Shown here piece after piece: positions 1 to 9,196 of a DNA stretch of 64,000 nucleotides (position 1 is the first letter of the stretch; each line of letters starts with the position of its first letter). A program made the translations under genes and the position numbers. The DNA is taken from NCBI GenBank assembly GCA_964291375.2, contig OZ219809.1, forward strand, positions 1,426,001 to 1,490,000, in the 5' to 3' direction. The stretch is from 3107 sp001483205 (GTDB lineage: Bacteria; Pseudomonadota; Alphaproteobacteria; Rhodobacterales; Rhodobacteraceae). The notes below the pieces were generated by a model, which did not search any database, was not told where the DNA came from, and was given only the letters and a program-made list of their open reading frames with translations.

Positions 1-43
1 CCTGTGGCACACAGCGATGACCGGCAAGAGAGCGTTCGCTTTA

Positions 44-730
44 TCAGGGGCGCCTGGCCATGATCCGGTGAAATGAGCAATTTTCGCTGGCAAAGGCATG
101 GGCACCCGGACACATCGCCGCCACCACGCGCTGCAAGTCCCGGTAGCGCGCCTTGAGCGGCAGGTGGTGGACCGGCTCGTGATGGGCGATTCTGTTTCGT
201 AACGTCATGGTATTGTTGCAAATTTCCCAAGCTGTTGCCTGGTTCAGCGCAGTATCATTCGGAAAGACCCGCGTCAGGTTGTTACGCCATGCGAACGGAA
301 CCTTATAGTGCCCCGACAGCAGAGACACCCAGAACCCGGCGGACAGGTCCGCGACGATGATGTTTGTGGAAACGGGCGAAGAGTTTCTGCCCTGTTCCTG
401 CCGCTGAATTGTCTGCCGCAGTCGGCGTTTATCGCTACTATTGAGGTTGCGCACCGCGCGCTGTTCATCATACGGCCAGTTCGGGTTGTATCTCCAGCAC
501 AGAAAGCCGTTGAGCCTGTTGCGCAGGCAAATTTCCCAGCATTGAAGGTAGACGTAAAGAGATTGTGAAATCAGGGTGTTCCACTGATATAATCTCAGCG
601 CCCTGTCTTCATCGCCATCGCATGATCTGGTATACCCTTCAAACCTCGGGGCGCTCAGGGACTCCTTCATACTCTTCACGAGTTCAGGATTTGCGGCAGA
701 AAAATCTTGCATATGTATATCACGCATCAT
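44..730 (-). CDS. Abi family / HEPN-type protein
   Basis: A 228-aa protein resembling the Abi_2 (AbiD/F-like) family of phage abortive-infection proteins. Around residue 178 it carries LRNRIAHHEP. This fits the RX4-6H signature of HEPN ribonucleases, which cleave RNA when active; here R and H are separated by four residues. The rest is helical with many Trp and Arg residues and has no signal peptide or membrane segment. Base composition is less GC-rich than the genes to its right. A partner or regulator could lie left of the window. The family call rests on the motif and general appearance; toxicity and phage defence are inference. Confidence 0.7.
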   Translation of the reverse strand: MMRDIHMQDFSAANPELVKSMKESLSAPRFEGYTRSCDGDEDRALRLYQWNTLISQSLYVYLQCWEICLRNRLNGFLCWRYNPNWPYDEQRAVRNLNSSDKRRLRQTIQRQEQGRNSSPVSTNIIVADLSAGFWVSLLSGHYKVPFAWRNNLTRVFPNDTALNQATAWEICNNTMTLRNRIAHHEPVHHLPLKARYRDLQRVVAAMCPGAHAFASENCSFHRIMARRP

Positions 731-800
731 ATATATCCCCCCGTGAGCCTGAGGAAACGGTCACTGCGCCTTGACGCACACCCCCTCGGGACGTAGGCGG

Positions 801-828
801 GAGCAAGTCGGAAACGGCTTGCTCTTTG
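801..828 (+). terminator. hairpin with short T tract
   Basis: GAGCAAG (801-807) pairs with CTTGCTC (818-824), followed by TTT. It lies between the Abi-like gene and the first M16 gene, both on the minus strand, so the plus-strand transcript it would stop is unknown. It may simply be a hairpin in the leader of the Abi-like gene. Confidence 0.3.
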
Positions 829-913
829 CATTTGGTGCAACCTCTGACTGACGTGACACAACCACCGATAGCATGTCAGGCAGTGATTCGACCATAAGAA
901 ACCGCAAGGCCGC

Positions 914-2224
914 TCACAGGCCCTCGGGCCGCCCCACCACGACAAAAAACAGCCCGTCCGGGTCAAGCAGCCTGCGCGCCACCCGCGCGATGTCTTCCCG
1001 GCTCACCGCATTGATCCTGTCATTCCGGGTGGCGATATACTCCGCCCCCAGCCCCTGCACCTGCATCCCGGCCAGAATTTCGGCGATCCGCACATTGCCG
1101 TCAAAGCGCAGCGGATACGCGCCGGTCAGATAGGTTCGGGCGTGGTCCAGCTCTGCCGCGCTGATGCCATTTTCGGCCATCCTGCGCCATTCTGACCGGA
1201 TCAGCGCAATCGCCTCGGCAATCGTCTCATTAGACGACGCCACCTGCCCCAGATACAACTCTGCCAGTTCCATCGGATAGAGAAAGCTGGAAACACCATA
1301 GGTCAGCCCGCGCTTCACCCGCACCTCTTCGGTCAGACGCGACGAAAACCCGCCGCCGCCCAGAATGTAGTTCATCACATAGGCGGGGAAGAAATCCGGG
1401 TCATCGCGCCGGATACCGGCGTGCCCGAAGACAGCAACCGATTGCGGGGTATCGAACGGCGTCACCTGCACACCGCCCTCGGGCGCGAAAACCGCCCGCG
1501 CAGGCATCGGGGCACCGGTTGCAGGCAGGCCCCCCAACAGCCGGTCAAGCAGCGCCCCGAGTTCGCCCGGCGTTATGTCGCCCGCCGCACCGATATACAC
1601 CCGGTCGCGCGCCAGCACCCGCGCTTTGGCCTCAATCAGATCACTGCGGACAAGCGCGGTGACGCTCTCGGTCGTGCCGTCGCGGGCGCTGCCATAGGGG
1701 TGGTCCCCGAACGCGGCGGCATCAAAAGCCCGGCCCGCAATCCGGTCCGGGTTCTGCGCATCAGAGCGGATGACGGACAGAACCTGCCCGCGCACCCGCT
1801 CAATGGCATCGGCATCAAAGCGCGGCTCGGTCAGGGCGAGGCGCAACAGCTCCACCGCCTGATCCCGGTTTTCGGTCAGAAAGCGGGCCGAAATGCGGAT
1901 CACATCGTCGCCCGTCTCGAACCCGTAGGCCGCGGCCAGCTCTTCGCGGGTGCGGGCAAACTGCCGGGCGTCGAGATCGCCCGCGCCTTCCTCCAGCAGC
2001 GCCATCATCAGGTTGGTCGCGCCGCGCCGGTCGGGGGCATCAAGCGCCGCGCCGCCGCGAAAGCGGATTTCCAGCGCGGTGAAGGGCAGGCCGTGTTCCT
2101 CAACCAGCCAGGCCTTTATCCCGCCGGGGGACGTGACTTCGGTGATGTTCACCGCCGCGCGGGCGGGAAGCGCCGACAGCACGGCGACAGTGGCAAGGGC
2201 AAGGGCAAGCAGCCGGATCATCAT
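914..2224 (-). CDS. M16 family peptidase homologue, non-catalytic subunit
   Basis: A 436-aa M16 (pitrilysin/processing-peptidase-like) protein with a signal peptide at about residues 1-23 (MMIRLLALALATVAVLSALP), so it is probably exported to the periplasm. The zinc motif HxxEH is absent: the matching segment near residues 68-80 reads GATNLMMALLEEG, without histidines. This is typical of the inactive partner of a bacterial M16 pair. The catalytic partner lies just upstream on the same strand. The ATGATG start at 2224 sits 5 nt after AGAGG contributed by a repeat-element end (see findings). In-frame coding continues cleanly to the stop at 914. Confidence 0.9.
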   Translation of the reverse strand: MMIRLLALALATVAVLSALPARAAVNITEVTSPGGIKAWLVEEHGLPFTALEIRFRGGAALDAPDRRGATNLMMALLEEGAGDLDARQFARTREELAAAYGFETGDDVIRISARFLTENRDQAVELLRLALTEPRFDADAIERVRGQVLSVIRSDAQNPDRIAGRAFDAAAFGDHPYGSARDGTTESVTALVRSDLIEAKARVLARDRVYIGAAGDITPGELGALLDRLLGGLPATGAPMPARAVFAPEGGVQVTPFDTPQSVAVFGHAGIRRDDPDFFPAYVMNYILGGGGFSSRLTEEVRVKRGLTYGVSSFLYPMELAELYLGQVASSNETIAEAIALIRSEWRRMAENGISAAELDHARTYLTGAYPLRFDGNVRIAEILAGMQVQGLGAEYIATRNDRINAVSREDIARVARRLLDPDGLFFVVVGRPEGL

Positions 2225-2513
2225 TAAAACCTCTGCATAATGAAGACATCTGCATCATGGCGCATCAGCGGCCATCCCGTCCTGCCCGGTCGCAAAGGGG
2301 GGCGATACACCCTTATACAGAGGTCTTTGCTGAAGGTGCGAGGACGGAAAGCGCCTCTCCGGGACGGGTGCGCAACCCGTCCGAAAGGCAGCGCCCGGCC
2401 CGGCGGGTGCAAAGCGCCCGCCGTGGGGCGGGGCGGGCGCTGCCCGGCGCAAGCGCCGGGCGGATGGTTTGGCCACTCACACGCCAATATACAGAGGTCT
2501 TTGCAAGAGCCTT
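2225..2513. repeat. mosaic intergenic repeat between the two M16 genes
   Basis: Three repeat ends are visible: AACCTCTGCATAATG at about 2228, TTATACAGAGGTCTTT at 2313-2328 and ATATACAGAGGTCTTTG near 2487. Between the last two lies a GC-rich hairpin whose arms are GGCAGCGCCCG (2387-2397) and CGGGCGCTGCC (2434-2444). The same module recurs near 4072, 9087, 32277 and 46300. Open frames across it are not supported as genes. Confidence 0.8.
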
Positions 2514-3869
2514 TCATTGCATTTCCTCCCCGCTTTCGGGCCGGGTCAGCCAGCCGGTCACCGCGCGGCGCCTGTCGAACAGCGCACGGGCCGCCGCCAT
2601 CACGTCTTCGCCGGTGACCGCTTGCAGAATATCCGGCCATGCCCGGATGTCCTCCGGCGTCAGCCCGGCGGTCAGCGCCCGCCCGTAACGCCGGGCAAGG
2701 CCCGACGCGCTGTCATCGGCATAGATGCGCGCCGCGCGGGCCTGCCGCTTCACCCGGTCAAGCTGTTCCGGGTCAACGCCTTCTTCCAGAAACTCAGCAA
2801 TGGCCTGGTCAAGCGCCGCCTCAGCCCCGGCCAGCGACACCCCCTGCTCGGGGATAACAAAAATGCCGAAACTGGTGTCATCATAGGCGGCCCCGTCATA
2901 GAAGGCCGCGCTGTGCAGGGCGATTTTCTGCCCGAATTGCAGCTTTCCGGCCAGCACCGAGGTCATCGGACTGCCGCCCAGAATCTCCGCCAGAATTTCC
3001 AGCGCCGCCGCCTGTTGCTGGTTGCCGCTGTCCCGCTCCGGGGCCAGATAGGTGCGCACCACATAGGGCTGGCCGACGCGGGCGTCCTCCATCACCAGAC
3101 GCCGCCCGGAAAGCTGCGGCGGCTCTTGCGGGCGGGTGCGCACGGGCAGATCGGGGGTGGGCGCGAGCGGGCCGAAATGCTTTCGGGCCAGCCGCAACAC
3201 CTCTGCCGGGTCCACATCCCCGGCGACAATCAGCACCGCATTGTTGGGCGCATAGTATCGGCGATAAAACTCAAGCGCGTCTTTGAGCGTCAGCGCCTCG
3301 ATCTCATGCCGCCAGCCGATCACCGGCACCCCGTAGGGATGGTTGAGATAGAGCGCGGCGGCGCGTTGCTCGGAAAACAGCGCACCGGGGTCGCTGTCGG
3401 TGCGTTGCGCGCGCTCTTCCAGCACCACGGCGCGCTCGGTCAGAAAATCGGCCTCTGAAAGCCGCAGGTCGCGCATCCGGTCCGCCTCCATGCGGATGAC
3501 GAGCTCCAGCCGGTCGGCGGCGATGCGCTGAAAATAGGCGGTGGCGTCGCGGCTGGTAAAGGCGTTGTCCGACCCGCCATTGGCAGCGACGATTTCGGAA
3601 AACGCGCCGGGGGCCAGATCATCGGTGCCCTTGAACATCAGATGTTCGAGGAAATGGGCGATGCCGGATTTGCCGGGCGGTTCGTCGGCGGCACCTGCCC
3701 GATACCAGACCATGTTGACAACCACCGGCGCGCGGTGATCCTCGATCACCACAACCTCCATGCCGTTGTCGAGCCGGTGGGTGGTGACGGTTTCCGCCTG
3801 CGACGGGGCGGCAAGGGTCAGCATGGCCAGGGCGATGATTGCCGGTTTCAGGCAGGGACGGAATGGCAT
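2514..3869 (-). CDS. M16 family zinc peptidase, catalytic subunit
   Basis: A 451-aa M16 peptidase with a signal peptide at about 1-25. The inverted zinc-binding motif HFLEH is at residues 72-76, followed further on by the conserved glutamate region of the family; the substrate is unknown. It is transcribed before the non-catalytic M16 homologue. The two probably form one periplasmic heterodimeric protease, as is common in Alphaproteobacteria. The 289-bp gap between them is filled by repeat modules, which could affect coupling. The family assignment is firm; the role is inferred. Confidence 0.95.
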   Translation of the reverse strand: MPFRPCLKPAIIALAMLTLAAPSQAETVTTHRLDNGMEVVVIEDHRAPVVVNMVWYRAGAADEPPGKSGIAHFLEHLMFKGTDDLAPGAFSEIVAANGGSDNAFTSRDATAYFQRIAADRLELVIRMEADRMRDLRLSEADFLTERAVVLEERAQRTDSDPGALFSEQRAAALYLNHPYGVPVIGWRHEIEALTLKDALEFYRRYYAPNNAVLIVAGDVDPAEVLRLARKHFGPLAPTPDLPVRTRPQEPPQLSGRRLVMEDARVGQPYVVRTYLAPERDSGNQQQAAALEILAEILGGSPMTSVLAGKLQFGQKIALHSAAFYDGAAYDDTSFGIFVIPEQGVSLAGAEAALDQAIAEFLEEGVDPEQLDRVKRQARAARIYADDSASGLARRYGRALTAGLTPEDIRAWPDILQAVTGEDVMAAARALFDRRRAVTGWLTRPESGEEMQ

Positions 3870-4376
3870 GGGTGGTTGTGCTCCCGGTGGTGGCGGGTGG
3901 TGGCGGTGGCGGTCACCCCCCGGAACATAGCGGCGGCGGTGCTGTGTTCAACCCGCTATACGCTATCGTGAAGCGCTGCTATGGCGTGACGCCCGGATTT
4001 TGAGTCCAAGCTGCGACCCTGATCCCGCCCGGCGGAGATATGGGTGATGGGTTTCACAAGAATGGTGAGGGCAGCGCCCGGCCCGGCGGAAGCGAAGCGC
4101 CCGCCATGGGGTGAGGCCCGTCCCGGAAACGGTCCGGGGGACCGTTTCAGGGCCGAACGGGCGGAGCCCTATGGCGGGCGCTGCCCGGCACAAGTGCCGG
4201 GCGGGGGATTGGGGGGCGATACAGCCTTATGCAGAGGTCTTTTCCAAGTTTCGGCTCTGATCCCGCCCGGTCGTAAGACCGGGCCGCGCCGTCTCACCCC
4301 TCAATGGGGTGAACGGCGCGCATCCTCCCAAACAGGCGGCGGCCCGGCTCAGGCCACTACGCAGACGCCTTCGCTA
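3870..4376. repeat. mosaic intergenic repeat block
   Basis: No gene is seen in this 507-bp gap. It holds the recurrent motif GCCCGGATTTTGAGTCC near 3990, a GC-rich hairpin module (about 4070-4205) into which the module with ACGGTCCGGGGGACCGT is spliced, a repeat end CCTTATGCAGAGGTCTTTT near 4225-4243, and the module around GGTCGTAAGACCGGGCC with CCTCAATGGGGTG (about 4258-4330). The same modules occur in other orders elsewhere. Confidence 0.8.
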
Positions 4377-4922
4377 TCACCGGGCGGCGGGATCAGGCGG
4401 GGCGGCGGGCGTGCGCACCCCAAGCCTGCGCAGGCGCCTGAGCTCCGCATACTGATCCAGCGACTGGCCCGCATAAGAGTCGAAATAGACATTGACGTTG
4501 AAAACCCGTTCCAGCAACAGCCCCCGGTTCCGGTGGCGAAACGCCAGATCCTCGGCGGCCAGTGCCTGCCGGATGTCGGGTGCGACCCCGAACCGAGCCG
4601 CATGGGACAGCAGACCGCCATCGGTGCGCGGCGTGGCGTTGTCGCGCCCCAGTGCGGCGGGCCTGCCCCCCAGCGCCGCCACCGCATCAGCGTCCGGCGT
4701 CGGGTCCGTGCGGTCGGCCCCGCCCGGCGTCGGCTCCGGCAGGGCGGTGTAATCCTCGGGCGCGGCCAGGGGTTTGGCAGGGATCACCGCAAACTCATCC
4801 GGCCCGGCGGTTCTGGGAAAAATCATCAGATCAGGGGGGGCCTTTTCGCGATTGCCACAGGCGGACAGCGAAACCCCCAGCAAGGCGACGGCAAGCGCAA
4901 TCCTGTAAAATCCGGTCTGCAT
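4377..4922 (-). CDS. DUF3035 domain lipoprotein
   Basis: A 181-aa predicted lipoprotein. The signal peptide ends in a lipobox LSAC at about residues 19-22. The mature part begins with the PPDLMIFPRTAGPDEFAVIP segment I associate with the DUF3035 family, found beside lspA in Rhodobacteraceae. The C-terminal half is charged and Ala/Arg-rich. The function is unknown. It starts 55 nt after the lspA stop on the same strand. It probably depends on LspA, the enzyme encoded next to it, for lipoprotein signal cleavage. Confidence 0.85.
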   Translation of the reverse strand: MQTGFYRIALAVALLGVSLSACGNREKAPPDLMIFPRTAGPDEFAVIPAKPLAAPEDYTALPEPTPGGADRTDPTPDADAVAALGGRPAALGRDNATPRTDGGLLSHAARFGVAPDIRQALAAEDLAFRHRNRGLLLERVFNVNVYFDSYAGQSLDQYAELRRLRRLGVRTPAAPPDPAAR

Positions 4923-4977
4923 TGGACACTCCCTGAAACCCGTATCGTCCGTTCTTTACCCCATCCTGCCGGGCACG

Positions 4978-5436
4978 TCACGGGGTCTTGTTGCCCGGCG
5001 CAAACAAAAGCAGCCCGACAGCCCCCGCGAAAACCGCCACATCGGCGATATTGAACGCATAGGGGTTGTTGATCCCGCAGCATGACATGTTGAGGAAATC
5101 GGCAACAGCGCCATAGATCAGGCGGTCGAAAACATTGCCTGCGGCCCCGCCGACCAGCACCCCCGCCGACAGGCGCGCCATCAACCCGGCCCCGCTGCCC
5201 CGGACCCAGACGATAACCCAGGCCGAGATCACCACCGCAACCGCGATCAGAACCCAGCGCGACGTGTCGAAAAGGCCGAAATTTATCCCGTAATTCCACG
5301 CCATGCGAAAGTTGAGGAACGGCGGCAGCACGTCGATGCTGCCCAATTCCCGCAGGTTCAGGACATGCACGACCAGCACCTTTGAAAGCTGATCAAGCAG
5401 AAAGACCACCACCGCCGCCGGAAAAACCCCTTTCAT
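4978..5436 (-). CDS. lspA: lipoprotein signal peptidase (signal peptidase II)
   Basis: A 152-aa inner-membrane aspartic peptidase that cleaves the signal peptide of diacylglyceryl-modified prolipoproteins. Four hydrophobic segments are visible. The two catalytic aspartates are in the conserved contexts GNVFDRLIYGAVADF and FNIADVAVF. It begins 15 nt after the purH stop, so co-transcription is likely. It is slightly shorter than the usual 160-170 aa but complete. Confidence 0.97.
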   Translation of the reverse strand: MKGVFPAAVVVFLLDQLSKVLVVHVLNLRELGSIDVLPPFLNFRMAWNYGINFGLFDTSRWVLIAVAVVISAWVIVWVRGSGAGLMARLSAGVLVGGAAGNVFDRLIYGAVADFLNMSCCGINNPYAFNIADVAVFAGAVGLLLFAPGNKTP

Positions 5437-5451
5437 ACCGCCCTTGCCCCC

Positions 5452-7065
5452 TTAGTGCCGGAAATGCCGCATCCCGGTAAAGACCATGGCCAGACCGGCC
5501 TCATCAGCGGCCCGTATCACCTGATCATCCCGTTTAGAACCACCGGGCTGAATGATGGCAGAGGCCCCGGCCCCGGCAATTCCGATCACCCCGTCGGCGA
5601 AGGGAAAGAACGCATCCGAGGCAACCGCCGATCCGATGACGGGGCTGTGGGGCAGGCCCAGTTCCCCGGCCATGCGCTCTGCCTTGGCGATGGCGATATT
5701 CACACTGTCCAGACGGCTGGCCTGTCCCGCGCCGATCCCGACGGTGGCCCCGCCCTTTACGCAGACGATGGCGTTTGACCTGACATGCCGGGCCACTGTC
5801 CAGGCAAACAGCAGGTCGCGCAGCTCTTCCGGTGACGGGGCGCGCTGTGTCACCACCTTCAGGGCGTCAAGCACGATATGGCCGACATCCCGATCCTGCG
5901 CCAGAAACCCGCCCGCGACCTGTCTGAGCATGGTGGCCGGGGCATCAGGGGACGGCAGCCCGCCGGTTGTCAGCAGGCGCAGGTTTGCCTTGCCCGCAAG
6001 AAGGCGCTTTGCCTCTGTGCCCGCGTCCGGCGCGATGACGACTTCGGTGAAGGTTCGGGCGATCTCTGTTGCGGTTGCCGCGTCCAGCGGGTGGTTGAGC
6101 GCGACAATACCGCCGAATGCAGAAGTGCGGTCACAGTCAAGCGCCTTTGCGTAGGCGTCCCGCAGGGTGTCCGCCCGCGCCACCCCACAGGGACCGGCAT
6201 GTTTGACGATCACGCAGGCCGGGCCGTCGGCGGGGTCAAACTCCGCCACCAGTTCAAAAGCCGCGTCGGTGTCGTTGATGTTGTTATAGCTCAGCGCCTT
6301 GCCCTGATGCTGTTGCGCCGTTGCCACACCGGGACGGGCAGAGCCGTCGGTATAGAACGCCGCCCGCTGGTGGGGGTTTTCGCCGTAACGCAATCCCCGC
6401 GCAAGGGTGCCGCAGATCACCCGGTGGCGCGGCATCGGCCCTTGCGCGTCGCCCGCCTCACCCGCCATCCAGCCGGACACCGCCGCGTCATAGGCGGCGG
6501 TTGTCTCATAGGCGGTCCTCGCCAGCCGTCGCCGGAAGGCAAGGGTCGTCCGGCCATCATGGGCGTCAAGTTCGGCCAGCAGCGCGTCATAATCGCTTAC
6601 ATCGGTGATGACGCTGACAAAGGCGTGGTTCTTTGCCGCCGCGCGAATCATCGCCGGGCCGCCGATGTCGATGTTTTCGATGCAGGTGCGCGCGTCCCCG
6701 CCCTCGGCGACGGTGCGGGCGAACGGATAGAGGTTCACCACCACAAGGTCAATGGCGGCAATCCCGTGGTCGGCCATCGCCGCCAGATGCGCGCTGTCGT
6801 CGCGCCGGGCCAGCAGGCCGCCATGAATGCGGGGGTGCAGGGTCTTCACCCGCCCGTCCAGTATTTCGGGAAAGTCGGTGACATCGGACACCTCGGTCAC
6901 CGGAATGCCCGCCGCCCGCAATGTGTGCGCGGTGCCACCGGTCGAGAGTATTTCGACCCCGCGGGCGTGAAGCGACCGGGCGAAATCGTGCAGCCCGCTC
7001 TTGTCGGAAACGGAAATCAGGGCGCGGCTGAGCGGGGCGAGGTCAGGGGCGGGATCAGCGGTCAT
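5452..7065 (-). CDS. purH: bifunctional AICAR formyltransferase / IMP cyclohydrolase
   Basis: A 537-aa enzyme for the last two steps of IMP synthesis. The N-terminal MGS-like IMP cyclohydrolase domain includes SVSDKSGL, STGGTA and GRVKTLHPRIHGGLLAR. The C-terminal AICAR transformylase domain includes VKHAGPCGVA and SDAFFPFADGV. Full length. The start ATG overlaps the heparinase-family stop by 4 nt (ATGA), indicating translational coupling. Confidence 0.98.
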   Translation of the reverse strand: MTADPAPDLAPLSRALISVSDKSGLHDFARSLHARGVEILSTGGTAHTLRAAGIPVTEVSDVTDFPEILDGRVKTLHPRIHGGLLARRDDSAHLAAMADHGIAAIDLVVVNLYPFARTVAEGGDARTCIENIDIGGPAMIRAAAKNHAFVSVITDVSDYDALLAELDAHDGRTTLAFRRRLARTAYETTAAYDAAVSGWMAGEAGDAQGPMPRHRVICGTLARGLRYGENPHQRAAFYTDGSARPGVATAQQHQGKALSYNNINDTDAAFELVAEFDPADGPACVIVKHAGPCGVARADTLRDAYAKALDCDRTSAFGGIVALNHPLDAATATEIARTFTEVVIAPDAGTEAKRLLAGKANLRLLTTGGLPSPDAPATMLRQVAGGFLAQDRDVGHIVLDALKVVTQRAPSPEELRDLLFAWTVARHVRSNAIVCVKGGATVGIGAGQASRLDSVNIAIAKAERMAGELGLPHSPVIGSAVASDAFFPFADGVIGIAGAGASAIIQPGGSKRDDQVIRAADEAGLAMVFTGMRHFRH

Positions 7066-8855
7066 GCTGTCGGCATTCCTTCATCGGCCGGGGCGGACAC
7101 CCGACCGGCAGACTTCAGGTCACGCAGGGCGACCGGCGTGCCCTCTGTCTTGGCCAGCGACCAGGTAAGGCGGTTTGAATAATCCTCAACGCGGGCGGAC
7201 AGGATGATCTGCATGGTTTTGAGCGGCCCCGGACGGTCGGCTTCCAGATAGACCGAAGGCTCCAGACTCAATTCCGCCGCCCCGTCATGGCGAAAGACCC
7301 AGACCTCGCCGCTCTTCAGCGCCATCGAGACGGTGCTGCCATCCGCATCCAGCACCGCATTGACATCCGGATGCAGGTGAAAGCGGATCGCGCAGGCAAT
7401 GCCTTGCAGCCTGGCCCGGTCATTCGCCCTGTCAAAGCGCCACATGTCACGCTCGTTCTGGATTGTCAGCGCGTCCTCACCCTCAAGCACCCGCCCGTCG
7501 GTGCTGAGGCAGAGCGTGCGCTCATGGGTCAGCCCGTGGGTCTTGCGATACCCGTCATGGGCACCGCGATAGATGATGCCTTCGACATAGCGTTGCGACG
7601 AAAACGTGACCACCGACGGCTGATCGGACAGAAGTTCGCCGCCACCGCCCCGCCCGGCCCGTGCCGCGCCGCTGCCAAAGCGGGACGAAGACATCCCGTC
7701 AATGCCGAGCGTGGAATGCGACGGCGTGGCCCGCGCCGCCCTGCGCCAGTCCGCGCCGAACGCCGCCCCCGATCCGCAGTTCACGATCAGCGCCCGCCGC
7801 CCCGAGGTAAGCTCAAACGCCAGGGTCGAGGCATGGGCATTGCCGGATGCAGGGCCGCCGGGCGGCGCGCTTGCGTCCACGACAATGCTGGTGCGCCCGC
7901 CCGCAAGCCGGAAATACCCCATCGACAGGCCCTCCCCCGGCCCCTTGCGCACGCCCGAGGTGGCAAGGGCGTGGTCAAGCCACCCTTCGCGCCCGCAGCC
8001 GCCGCCATGGAACCGGGCCAGATTGCCGTCAGCATGGCGCACGGCACGCAGCAGGGGCGCAATATGCCGCATGGCGATCATATGCGCCTCCGGCAAGGTG
8101 CGGTTTGTCTCGATCAGGACCGCCGCCGCCCATGTCAGCAGGGTGAACACCTCCAGCAAGTCCTCGGGGTTGCGGGTCGGGATGCCGCCCTGCCGGTCGA
8201 TCCCGTTTGCGCATTCCCGCGACAGCCCGTCGATGGCGGGGCCGATGAACCGCTCCATGCCCTTCAGGGCAAGGGCGGCGCATGTCAGCCCGACCAGCGC
8301 CTCAAAGCGCGGCAATCCGCCGGGGGCGGCCTTCCAGCGGCGGCTGAGAAAGGCGACCTGTCTGCCCAATGCCCGGAAACCGGCTGTGGACAGGTCACTG
8401 TCCAGCCCGTCCATCAGGAACGCCCCGTGACTGATCCAGCGGATCAGGCGGCGTCCGGTCAGTTCCGGCGTCCAGCCCGGCCCGCGCCCGGCCCCGTATC
8501 GGGCGATCCAGTCCGTCGTCCAGGCGCGCGCGCGGTCCCGCGCCGCCCGGTCGCCGACAGCGGCAAGATCATCAAGCCAGCCAAAGCCGTGCAGTTCCGC
8601 CTGTGATTCCGGGGCTGGCAGGGGCAGGGTCCACAAAGAGCTGTCCTCGCCCAGTTCAACCGGGTGCCCCGCGCAGGGGAACGTCCCGGCGACCAACCGG
8701 CGTCCGCGCGCCAGAGAGCCGATCATGCGCGGCTCCGGTGTGAAGGCAAAGCCCTGTGCCGGGCGCGCAAACACCGTGCGCCTTGCGTGAAAGCCGTTCG
8801 CAAGCCGCGTCAGCCTGCTCTCCGATGTGCCTGATCCGCTCACGCCCTGTTTCAC
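7062..8855 (-). CDS. heparinase II/III family protein
   Basis: A 597-aa protein with an N-terminal alpha-helical region and a C-terminal heparinase II/III-like beta domain (segment around STLGIDGMSSSRFGSG and the DGYRKTHGLTHERTL stretch). Related polysaccharide lyases act on uronic-acid polymers, but the substrate here is unknown. No clear signal peptide is seen. The gene sits between rsmB and purH, a common Rhodobacteraceae arrangement, and overlaps purH by 4 nt. Confidence 0.9.
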   Translation of the reverse strand: MKQGVSGSGTSESRLTRLANGFHARRTVFARPAQGFAFTPEPRMIGSLARGRRLVAGTFPCAGHPVELGEDSSLWTLPLPAPESQAELHGFGWLDDLAAVGDRAARDRARAWTTDWIARYGAGRGPGWTPELTGRRLIRWISHGAFLMDGLDSDLSTAGFRALGRQVAFLSRRWKAAPGGLPRFEALVGLTCAALALKGMERFIGPAIDGLSRECANGIDRQGGIPTRNPEDLLEVFTLLTWAAAVLIETNRTLPEAHMIAMRHIAPLLRAVRHADGNLARFHGGGCGREGWLDHALATSGVRKGPGEGLSMGYFRLAGGRTSIVVDASAPPGGPASGNAHASTLAFELTSGRRALIVNCGSGAAFGADWRRAARATPSHSTLGIDGMSSSRFGSGAARAGRGGGGELLSDQPSVVTFSSQRYVEGIIYRGAHDGYRKTHGLTHERTLCLSTDGRVLEGEDALTIQNERDMWRFDRANDRARLQGIACAIRFHLHPDVNAVLDADGSTVSMALKSGEVWVFRHDGAAELSLEPSVYLEADRPGPLKTMQIILSARVEDYSNRLTWSLAKTEGTPVALRDLKSAGRVSAPADEGMPTA

Positions 8856-9196
8856 CCCCGGCCCGGTAACTTCACCCCCGTGCCGCGCGCATCCCGCACA
8901 CGACCCGCACCTTGCTTATTGTCTGCATCATAAAGCATAGAGGCGGAACGCCGGGCTGTCACCGGGGAAAACGGGGCGTGGTTATTCCCTGTGCAGCCGG
9001 GCATAATGGCACGTCAATGGCCAACCCGTTCCGCCCGGACTGTAAGAGGGGCGCTTCTCCGGGGCGGGTGCGCGAACAGTCCAAAGGCAGCGCCCGGCCC
9101 GGCGGGTGCAAAGCGCCCGCCGTGGGGCGGGGCGGGCGCTGCCCGGCGTTCCGCCGGGCGGGTGGTTTGGCCAGCGATACGGCCATCATGCAAAGG
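8856..9196. repeat. intergenic repeat element flanked by a duplicated rsmB 3' end
   Basis: A 23-bp segment (8980-9002) is repeated with one mismatch at 9195-9217, where it encodes the end of rsmB. Between the copies lies an element with inverted ends: ATAATGGCACGTCAATGGCC on the left, and its approximate complement before CATCATGC on the right. The GC-rich hairpin module with arms GGCAGCGCCCG and CGGGCGCTGCC is inside. No gene is seen. Confidence 0.75.

Noticed and set aside
2224..2640. Small proteins encoded by the repeat modules (Arg/Pro/Gly-rich frames at many sites)
   Set aside because: The same modules are open in several frames and both strands and lack consistent starts or ribosome sites, as expected of GC-rich non-coding DNA.
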